A stretch of DNA of 7,709 bases from Acidobacteriota bacterium (GTDB lineage Bacteria; Acidobacteriota; Blastocatellia; Pyrinomonadales; Pyrinomonadaceae). Position numbers and translations under genes: made by a program. Location: NCBI GenBank assembly GCA_020853255.1, contig JADYZI010000108.1:1-7709 (forward strand), in the 5' to 3' direction. This document shows positions 1 to 5,421 of this stretch, in pieces; position 1 is the stretch's first letter, and every line of letters begins with the position of its first letter. Under the pieces are notes generated by a model. It was not told the DNA's origin, ran no database searches, and saw only the letters and a list, made by a program, of their open reading frames with translations.

Positions 1-2
1 AA

Positions 3-146
3 ACACCGATCGGAGGTGAATTTGCCATCGATTACGGCCGCCTTCTTAATCCGCCGAGCTTTCTGATCCCGCAAATGACCGGCCCAAACGCCATCTATCG
101 CCTCAAGCAGGACCAGATCCATTTCCGGTTCTCGCAAGCGTTTTAG
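3..146 (+). CDS. C-terminal end of an Omp85/BamA-family outer-membrane protein (partial)
   Basis: An open frame enters from the left edge and ends at TAG 144-146, giving 47 residues. It begins TPIGGEFAIDYG and ends IHFRFSQAF. The first matches the conserved 'TP(I/L/V)G-polar-(D)YG' stretch of the last strands of the Omp85 barrel. The second is a typical closing beta-strand of alternating hydrophobic residues with a C-terminal Phe, the signal read by the BAM machinery. Full-length members carry N-terminal POTRA repeats and insert beta-barrel proteins into the outer membrane; all of that lies outside the window. BamA is the likeliest member; TamA or another Omp85 protein cannot be excluded from the tail alone. 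It converges on the next gene with a 6-base gap and no visible hairpin terminator. Confidence 0.8.
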   Translation, partial: TPIGGEFAIDYGRLLNPPSFLIPQMTGPNAIYRLKQDQIHFRFSQAF

Positions 147-152
147 ATATGT

Positions 153-2699
153 CTAGTTCACCGTATTCACGACCACGATGTGGCTTTCATCAAGCTCAAC
201 GACAAGCTCGTTTTCGCTGGTGATCGGCCTTGCTTGCACGTCCGAGATCGGCGGGCCGTCGGTCGCGTAGGTTTCTATAACTTCATCCATTTTGGCGGCG
301 GACGTGTTTGTGCCATCTCCGAGACGAACGCGCCTTTGCTTGTGGAAGGCCTTGGTACGGTACATTGCCTTGTCGGCGGCGATAAGAAGCTGTTCAAATG
401 ATTCGCCCTGTGCGGGAAAACATGCCGAGCCAACGCTGACGCCGACCGACGCCGTTTCTCCGTCAACTGACAATGCATACGAAGCGACGGCAGTCTCGAT
501 ACGTGCACACAGCTCAATTACGTCAGAGCTGTCCGTCTCCGGCACCAACGCGACAAACTCGTCACCGCCGTAGCGTGCCAGAAAATCATAATCGCGAAGC
601 TCAGCCTGTATTATGCCGCCCACCTTGCGCAGCAGTGTGTCGCCGGCCTTATGGCCGAATGTGTCGTTGACGGCCTTGAATCCGTCCAGGTCAAGCATCA
701 GCAGCTGCATCGGGTCTCCCGACCGCCGCGCACGCCCGACCTCTTTCTCGAATTGAATTTGCAGGCCGCGGGCATTCGGCAGCCCGGTCAGCGGATCCGT
801 CTGTGCATGTATCTCAGTTTCCGCCTGCCTGATCGATTTTGAAATGGCGTCGCCGGCAATGCGCGAGATCGTTTCGAGCAGTCTCAAATGCTCTTCTTCG
901 TAAACCGCCAGTTTGCCCGAAAAAACGGAGATCGCGCCGACCAGCTTTTCATCGGCGAGCAGCGGCACACTTGCCATCCCGACATACTGGCCGCAGATCT
1001 CAGCATTCGAGAAAGCAAAATCGAGCGATGGGTCCACATTCTCAACCGGCTTTCGCTTTTTAAGCACGTAGCCCGTTGCTCCTTCACCTACAACAACCCG
1101 TTTGCCAAGCAGCATCTCGCTGTTCTTGCCCTCCACGTGTGCGGCGGTGGCGTTTGCGCCGTCTTCGGTCAGCAGGTAAACAAGACATGTGTCGTAGGGC
1201 ACGAATTCGCTGATCTTCCGTGTAAGTAACTTCAGCGTTGCCTGCAGGTCAAGCGAGGCTCCAAAGTCACGGGCCATTTCGTACAGCGAAAATACTTCCT
1301 GATTTGCGCGTTTGATCTGCGAAACATAATCAGCAGTTCCCGCCAATGGTGAATCCGCTGCTTGGGCTTCGCCTTCGTATGCGAGGCCATGGATCTCCAA
1401 TTCTGCCTCGAGACGGCTCAGGCCGCGAAGGAACGTATTGACGACGTGCGGATCAAACTGGGTGCCCGCGCGTGAACGCAGGAAATTACACGCGTCTTCG
1501 CGGCTTACCGCCGCTCGGAACGGCCGCGGGCCCCGTAGCGCGTCATAGGTGTCGGCCACGGACAGGATACGGGCGGTGATCGGGATCTCCTCGCCCCTCA
1601 ATCCGTCGGGGTAGCCGTTCCCGTCCCAGCATTCGTGGTGGTGGCGGACGGTCGGCACGACCGGATATGGAAAACCGACTTTGTCGAGGATCGAAGCGCC
1701 TACCGTGGCGTGGACCTTTGTCTTTTCAAGTTCGGCCGACGTAAGCCGACCCGGTTTGTTCAGGATGTGTTCGGGCACCGCAAGTTTGCCTACATCGTGC
1801 AGCAGCGCACCGGCCCGGAGAGCATCCAATTCCGGCTCCGGCAAGCTAAGGGCAGTGCCCATACCTAAGGCATAGATCTGTGTCCGGCGAACATGTCCCA
1901 TACCGACCTGGTCCCGAGCATCGATCGCCGTTGCCAGGGCTTCGACCGTCGCAAGATGAAGCCTGCTTGCGTCTGCGATCTGGCGAACCTTCTGGTCCAA
2001 GCGCCGTAAATGAAGCCTGATCCCAGCGTGGCCCAATACCGTTAACGGAACGACAACCAGAACAAATGCCAGCCCAAACTCGCTGAATGCGGCGAACATT
2101 ATCACAGCCGAGGCAGCCGCAAATGCCTGCCCAGTGAAGCGGCGGATCGCCCCGATGGAGGTTTGTATGCCTTTCTCGCTCGTCCCCGAAAATCGCTCGA
2201 AGAGCACCGAGGCGATCTGATATGCCGCCAGCATAAACCCGGCGGCGGCAAGAATATCAGTCGGCACAAGCGGATTGTCCGGGACACTCACCCCGAATCT
2301 GAACAGATCAAGTGCCGTGTCAAACGCAAAACCCGCCAACGCTGCACAGGCCACCTCGGTAAGCGAAGTCCTAAGCCATGAGATCCTCCGATCTGAATAC
2401 GACGAGAACCCCGAAAGTGCCGCTGCCGCGGCGACCAGGCCGCCGCCCATGGTCCCAAGGTTAAGTATTGTCCAGAACACGACCACCACGACCGGCGACA
2501 CCCTTATTTCTGTCGAGGGTATCCGGCCGGCGTGGCCCTTCAGCAAAATGGCAAGAAACAGCGAGGTAGAAAGCAAGACCGGCGCGCCGGGCGACGCGTC
2601 CCAACCGCTCAAATAAGCGGCAGCCGGCAGAAGCGGGGCAAGCGACAAGCTTAGCCAAAAACTGATCCCACTCCGATCACTGTCTGTTTGGTCATCCAT
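153..2699 (-). CDS. Membrane-anchored HD-GYP / GAF / GGDEF protein (c-di-GMP phosphodiesterase and diguanylate cyclase)
   Basis: The 848-residue protein (numbered from ATG at 2697-2699) starts with about 7-8 hydrophobic segments between residues 14 and 226. An HD-GYP domain follows: HDVGK at 301-305, HHECWDG from 354, GYP at 362-364 and VADTYDAL from 381. HD-GYP enzymes hydrolyse c-di-GMP. A GAF sensor domain spans about 475-625. The GGDEF domain has DPLTGLPNAR from 635, LDLDGFK from 669 and an intact GGDEF at 711-715. RDYD at 702-705 sits exactly five residues before it, which fits the product-inhibition I-site (RxxD). An acidic tail of about 55 residues ends the protein. Both making and breaking c-di-GMP therefore look possible; which dominates cannot be told. 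The start is uncertain: in-frame ATG at 2754-2756 and TTG at 2757-2759 would add 19-20 residues. I prefer 2699 because a purine-rich GGGGAAAGAAAG lies upstream, but no start has a good Shine-Dalgarno site. The gene is divergent from the VWA gene. Confidence 0.93.
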   Translation of the reverse strand: MDDQTDSDRSGISFWLSLSLAPLLPAAAYLSGWDASPGAPVLLSTSLFLAILLKGHAGRIPSTEIRVSPVVVVVFWTILNLGTMGGGLVAAAAALSGFSSYSDRRISWLRTSLTEVACAALAGFAFDTALDLFRFGVSVPDNPLVPTDILAAAGFMLAAYQIASVLFERFSGTSEKGIQTSIGAIRRFTGQAFAAASAVIMFAAFSEFGLAFVLVVVPLTVLGHAGIRLHLRRLDQKVRQIADASRLHLATVEALATAIDARDQVGMGHVRRTQIYALGMGTALSLPEPELDALRAGALLHDVGKLAVPEHILNKPGRLTSAELEKTKVHATVGASILDKVGFPYPVVPTVRHHHECWDGNGYPDGLRGEEIPITARILSVADTYDALRGPRPFRAAVSREDACNFLRSRAGTQFDPHVVNTFLRGLSRLEAELEIHGLAYEGEAQAADSPLAGTADYVSQIKRANQEVFSLYEMARDFGASLDLQATLKLLTRKISEFVPYDTCLVYLLTEDGANATAAHVEGKNSEMLLGKRVVVGEGATGYVLKKRKPVENVDPSLDFAFSNAEICGQYVGMASVPLLADEKLVGAISVFSGKLAVYEEEHLRLLETISRIAGDAISKSIRQAETEIHAQTDPLTGLPNARGLQIQFEKEVGRARRSGDPMQLLMLDLDGFKAVNDTFGHKAGDTLLRKVGGIIQAELRDYDFLARYGGDEFVALVPETDSSDVIELCARIETAVASYALSVDGETASVGVSVGSACFPAQGESFEQLLIAADKAMYRTKAFHKQRRVRLGDGTNTSAAKMDEVIETYATDGPPISDVQARPITSENELVVELDESHIVVVNTVN

Positions 2700-2844
2700 C
2701 CCCGTTATTCTTTCTTTCCCCGTTTTCGTGGCCGCCAGCTTGCTCGGCCGCTGCATCAAACAAACGGAAGACTCAAATGCGGGAGTTCCGTTGCACTATT
2801 GCTATACAACTCGTATGCCACCCAAGTGTGGTAATTTTATCTAA

Positions 2845-2879
2845 AGAAACGGGCGGTTTTGGGCCAGCGGACCGTTTCT
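2845..2879. repeat. Inverted repeat upstream of the VWA-protein gene
   Basis: AGAAACGG (2845-2852) and CCGTTTCT (2872-2879) are perfect 8-base inverted arms around a 19-base G-rich loop. The right arm ends 23 bases before the ATG at 2903, so the repeat could form a leader hairpin or be a regulator site. There is no T-run after it, so it is not an obvious terminator. I see no convincing sigma-70 promoter for either direction elsewhere in the divergent region 2700-2902. Confidence 0.35.
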
Positions 2880-2902
2880 GACCGGCGCCGAAGCAATTCA
2901 AA

Positions 2903-3898
2903 ATGAACGATTCCATTCAAACTGACCGACGAAAACAACTGAGCAGCCGTTTTCTAGGCTGGTTTGCCTGTTTGGCCTGTTTCTTTCTCGCGGCCGCGTC
3001 CACCATGGCCCAAAAAACTGATGACGTCATAAGAGTTGATACTGAACTGGTCACGTTCGAGGTCAATGTCACGGACAGCGCCGGGCGGCCCGTTCGTAAT
3101 TTGTCGTCTGATGATTTTCAGGTTTTTGAGGATGGAATTGAGCGCAAACCGGATTTCTTTGAAGCGGTAAGAAAGAACGAGGCCGGGCGGCCGATGTCTA
3201 TTGTCCTCGCATTGGACGTTTCCGGCAGTATGACGCCGGCCGAGTTGGAACGCCTAAAAGCCGCGCTAGCTAGCTTTGCAGCCGAACTTGCCGGCTATAA
3301 CTCCTACTTTGCCGTAACGTCCTTTGCGATGAAAGTATCGACGGTCCAGTCATTCACTAACCGTCGCGAAAAGCTTGAATCGTCGATAACCAAGTTGAAA
3401 AGAGATCAGGACGGCCTGTCAACTCATGCGTACGATGCGGTGGACCACGCCATTCGCCTACTAAAGAACAGGGGGCCGAAATATTCTATGAACAGGCTGA
3501 CAAAGCGGGCGATCGTTTTGATCACTGACGGGTTCCCGGTCGGAGATACGGTCGAGCCTGGAACGGTCATCGAACGGGCGAACGAGGCTGATACCTCGGT
3601 ATATGCGCTTATCCTTCCGTCGTATTCGCGTCTTCAGGCCACCAAACGGCCGCTATTGACGCCGCTCGAGGCAAGCGGGATCATCGACCAAACGGGCGGC
3701 CGAAGCTTTTATGCGACGAACAACAATTTTGAGCCGCTGTTCAAGGCGCTAGAAGATGAGATCACGGCGACATACGCGATCGCTTTCTATCCGGACAAGA
3801 GCAGCGGGACACAAAAAGAGTTTAGAAATGTGCGGATAGTTTCCAGGAAAGGCTTTGCGATAAAGCAGGACCGGATGGGCTACAAACCGCCGCAATGA
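2903..3898 (+). CDS. Secreted VWA-domain protein (VWFA-related Acidobacterial type)
   Basis: This 331-residue protein starts with a Sec signal peptide: positive residues (RRK, R16), a hydrophobic core at about 18-33, and a likely cut after TMA (residue 36), before QKTDD. A beta-rich segment at about 42-90 follows (VDTELVTFEVNVTD, DFQVFEDG), the usual prelude in this family. The von Willebrand factor A fold has its MIDAS metal-site motif DVSGSM at 105-110, a likely third-loop Thr at 174 and ITDG at 207-210. The end (YAIAFYPDKSS and beyond) matches the family's typical terminal strands. VWA domains with an intact MIDAS usually bind a protein partner through a divalent metal; the partner here is unknown. 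The protein should act in the periplasm or at the cell surface. The family is much expanded in Acidobacteriota (TIGR03436-like). No clear Shine-Dalgarno site precedes the ATG. The gene converges on the zinc-ribbon gene with a 39-base gap. Confidence 0.93.
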   Translation: MNDSIQTDRRKQLSSRFLGWFACLACFFLAAASTMAQKTDDVIRVDTELVTFEVNVTDSAGRPVRNLSSDDFQVFEDGIERKPDFFEAVRKNEAGRPMSIVLALDVSGSMTPAELERLKAALASFAAELAGYNSYFAVTSFAMKVSTVQSFTNRREKLESSITKLKRDQDGLSTHAYDAVDHAIRLLKNRGPKYSMNRLTKRAIVLITDGFPVGDTVEPGTVIERANEADTSVYALILPSYSRLQATKRPLLTPLEASGIIDQTGGRSFYATNNNFEPLFKALEDEITATYAIAFYPDKSSGTQKEFRNVRIVSRKGFAIKQDRMGYKPPQ

Positions 3899-3937
3899 CC
3901 GCAGAGAACACATACGCATCTGCTGCGGGTGCTTCAC

Positions 3938-4156
3938 CTATAGACGATCATTATCGTAATCGCGCGACCCGTAATCATCTTCGTCGTCGCCATAATCGTC
4001 ATCGTCCGAATCATCGCGCAGATCAAGTTCGATCGGGTCAAGCCCTACAACAATCAATGCGGATTGGCATTCGTCGCATGATACATGATCGCCCTGCTCA
4101 ATTTCGGCATCTACGTAAACTTCCTCATCACATTCTGGACAGATAGAGGTCGGCAT
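3938..4156 (-). CDS. LysW-like zinc-ribbon protein with an acidic Asp/Tyr/Gly tail
   Basis: The 72-residue protein has CPEC at residues 6-9 and CDEC at 27-30, a four-cysteine zinc ribbon, followed by VVGLDPIELDL at 36-46. Spacing and the 'VVGLDP' segment match LysW, the carrier protein that holds alpha-aminoadipate or glutamate in the lysine/arginine pathways of Thermus and archaea. True LysW ends in EDWGE, whose last Glu carries the substrate. Here the C-terminus is instead a tail of about 26 residues with 13 Asp, three Tyr and two Gly, ending DNDRL, so the carrier role is doubtful. No lys or arg biosynthesis gene is adjacent. Translation is well supported: GGAG (complement of 4167-4170) lies 10 bases before the ATG, with an AT-rich TATATT (complement of 4185-4190) as a possible -10. 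The function is unknown. Confidence 0.85.
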   Translation of the reverse strand: MPTSICPECDEEVYVDAEIEQGDHVSCDECQSALIVVGLDPIELDLRDDSDDDDYGDDEDDYGSRDYDNDRL

Positions 4157-4192
4157 TTTTCAATTTCTCCCAAGAACCTTTGTAAATATAAA

Positions 4193-4228
4193 TAAAGCAG
4201 CTTTCCCTCGGTACGAGGTTATGCTTTA
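4193..4228. repeat. Nested inverted repeat in the divergent zinc-ribbon/kinase promoter region
   Basis: Outer arms TAAAGCA (4193-4199) and TGCTTTA (4222-4228) are a perfect 7-base inverted repeat. Inside them CCTCG (4206-4210) and CGAGG (4214-4218) form a second perfect pair around GTA. The whole could fold as a hairpin with an asymmetric internal loop. It sits just upstream of the possible -10 of the zinc-ribbon gene, so an operator for that gene is a reasonable guess. No T-run follows on either strand. Confidence 0.4.
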
Positions 4229-4276
4229 AACTCTAACTATTATTCGGAGTTGATTGCAAGAATTCCGCAATGATTT

Positions 4277-4305
4277 TTGAATAAGTTTTTATTGCCCGGT
4301 AATAA
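4277..4305 (+). promoter_or_regulatory. Possible sigma-70 promoter for the PfkB-family kinase
   Basis: TTGAAT (4277-4282) and TAATAA (4300-4305) are separated by exactly 17 bases. The -35 matches consensus at 4 of 6 positions, the -10 at only 3 of 6. Transcription would start near 4312, leaving a leader of about 9 bases before ATG 4321. That agrees with the absence of a Shine-Dalgarno site there. Confidence 0.3.
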
Positions 4306-4320
4306 GCACCAAAACATACG

Positions 4321-5277
4321 ATGGATTTTCCTTTCGAGTTACGCGGCGAGGCCGCATTTGATGTGGTCGGCTTTGGGACCAACGCGGTTGATTTTTTGAT
4401 CGAGGTGCCGGCATATCCCGAATTCAATTCGAAGGTTGAACTGACCGATTATACGCAAGCCCCGGGCGGCGAGGTGGCAACCACCATGGTCGGCCTCCAG
4501 CGGCTTGGGCTGCGAACGGCCTACGTCGGCCGCTTCGGCAATGACGACGCCGGCGATCTCGGCCTGGCTTCCCTTTCCCGCGAAGGCGTCGATATACAAT
4601 TTGCCGAAAAGGTCGCTGGTGCACGTACGCAGATCGCCTTTATCGTTATCGACCAAAGGAACGGCGAGCGTACCGTGATCTGGAAAAGGGACGCCAAACT
4701 CAGCTATGGGCATGAAGAAACTCCGCTCACCCCCATCACTCAAGCCAAGGTCCTTCATCTTACGCCGCATGATACCGCAGCCTGCATCGGGCTTGCCGTG
4801 GCCGCTCGTGAACAGGGTGTCATAGTCTCAACCGATATCGACAGGGCCTTTGACGGAATAAAAGACCTTCTTCCACTCGTTGATGTTCTCATCGCGTCCG
4901 CCGATCTTCCGCGGACGATGACCGGCATCGACGATCATCGCGGATCGCTAACGGCGCTCAAGGAACAATTCGGCTGCGGTGTCGTCGGGATAACCCTGGG
5001 CGATGCGGGTTCCCTTGTACTCGGCCCTGACGGATTTGTCGAAACGCCGTCATTCCCCGTACCCAACGGATGCCGTGACACTACCGGCGCCGGCGATGCG
5101 TTTCGCGTAGGTTTTATTTACGGGCTCGTCACGGGCCGCACGATCGAGGAAAGCTGCCGCATGGCAAATGCCGTCGCTTCGCTTAAATGCCGTGCCCTCG
5201 GAGCGCGAACATCCCTGCCGAACGTTGATGAACTGATGGAAATGTTGAACGCCTCAGCCCAGAGCGGCAACGCATAA
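4321..5277 (+). CDS. PfkB-family carbohydrate kinase
   Basis: The 318-residue protein is a normal length for the ribokinase/PfkB family, cytosolic enzymes that move phosphate from ATP to a sugar or nucleoside hydroxyl. Visible marks are the opening strand DVVGFGTNAVDFLIEVP from 14, the substrate-side APGGEVATT at 47-55, LGLRTAYVGRFGNDDAG (first family signature), the nucleotide-site TLGDAGSLVLG at 225-235, and DTTGAGDAF at 253-261. In the last, Asp259 is the expected catalytic base and GAG forms the anion hole. The end (GARTSLPNVDEL) is also typical. The substrate cannot be read from sequence; ribokinase, fructokinase, 2-keto-3-deoxygluconate kinase and adenosine kinase are all relatives. No in-frame start lies between the upstream TAA (4303-4305) and ATG 4321, so the start is firm, although no Shine-Dalgarno site precedes it. 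A probable terminator follows at 5286-5312. Confidence 0.92.
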   Translation: MDFPFELRGEAAFDVVGFGTNAVDFLIEVPAYPEFNSKVELTDYTQAPGGEVATTMVGLQRLGLRTAYVGRFGNDDAGDLGLASLSREGVDIQFAEKVAGARTQIAFIVIDQRNGERTVIWKRDAKLSYGHEETPLTPITQAKVLHLTPHDTAACIGLAVAAREQGVIVSTDIDRAFDGIKDLLPLVDVLIASADLPRTMTGIDDHRGSLTALKEQFGCGVVGITLGDAGSLVLGPDGFVETPSFPVPNGCRDTTGAGDAFRVGFIYGLVTGRTIEESCRMANAVASLKCRALGARTSLPNVDELMEMLNASAQSGNA

Positions 5278-5285
5278 TGCCGCGT

Positions 5286-5312
5286 AGGCCCTTTGGCGCA
5301 TCGAGGGCTTTT
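5286..5312 (+). terminator. Probable intrinsic terminator of the kinase gene
   Basis: AGGCCCT (5286-5292) pairs with AGGGCTT (5304-5310), seven pairs including one G-U, around an 11-base loop. The run TTTT (5309-5312) ends the structure. It lies 9 bases after the kinase stop codon. The stem is modest and the T-run short, so it may leak into the tRNA gene. The loop also holds the proposed -35 box of tRNA-Glu. Confidence 0.45.
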
Positions 5313-5322
5313 CGTGTAAACT
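5293..5322 (+). promoter_or_regulatory. Probable promoter of tRNA-Glu
   Basis: TTGGCG (5293-5298) and TAAACT (5317-5322) each match the sigma-70 consensus at 4 of 6 positions, with an 18-base spacer. Transcription would start near 5329, about 17 bases before the mature tRNA 5' end. The -10 box forms the left arm of the palindrome at 5317-5334. Confidence 0.45.
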
Positions 5323-5334
5323 TTCTAAAGTTTA
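5317..5334. repeat. 18-base palindrome just upstream of tRNA-Glu
   Basis: TAAACTTT (5317-5324) and AAAGTTTA (5327-5334) are perfect inverted arms around CT. The element covers the proposed -10 box and transcription start and ends 11 bases before the tRNA. It could be an operator or simply an AT-rich melting region. Confidence 0.45.
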
Positions 5335-5345
5335 GCCTCTCGATC

Positions 5346-5420
5346 GCCGGGTTCGTCTATCGGTTAGGACGCGAGATTCTCATTCTCGAAAGACGGGTTC
5401 GATTCCCGTACCTGGTACCA
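5346..5420 (+). tRNA. tRNA-Glu (anticodon CTC), CCA encoded
   Basis: The full cloverleaf can be drawn. The acceptor is GCCGGGT (5346-5352) with ACCTGGT (5410-5416), the D arm GTC/GAC at 5355-5370, and the anticodon stem CGAGA/TCTCG with loop TTCTCAT and anticodon CTC at 5379-5381. The variable region is four bases; the T arm is ACGGG-TTCGATT-CCCGT at 5393-5409. A73 and a genome-encoded CCA (5418-5420) follow. The tRNA reads GAG. Two acceptor pairs are G-U wobbles (1-72 and 4-69), which is unusual for the first pair. The 3' end is one base from the convergent alaA stop codon. Confidence 0.95.
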
Positions 5421-5421
5421 T

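Noticed and set aside
888..1229. Open frame of 113 codons on the + strand
   Set aside because: It is antisense to the GAF region of the HD-GYP/GGDEF gene, has no recognisable domain, and the minus-strand protein is clearly real.
2791..2819. TTGCAC with TATGCC 17 bases later as a promoter for the VWA gene
   Set aside because: The -10 matches only three positions and lacks the final T; not strong enough to list.
3899..3937. Bidirectional terminator between the VWA and zinc-ribbon genes
   Set aside because: GCATC/GGGTGC can pair for only about five bases and no T-run follows on either strand.
3938..4156. Naming the zinc-ribbon gene lysW
   Set aside because: The essential C-terminal Glu motif EDWGE is missing and no lysine/arginine-pathway genes are adjacent.
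4339..4770. Open frame of 143 codons on the minus strand
   Set aside because: It is antisense to the PfkB kinase and shows no family motif.
4321..5277. Assigning a particular sugar (ribokinase or fructokinase) to the kinase
   Set aside because: The visible motifs are common to the whole PfkB family and neighbours give no pathway clue.
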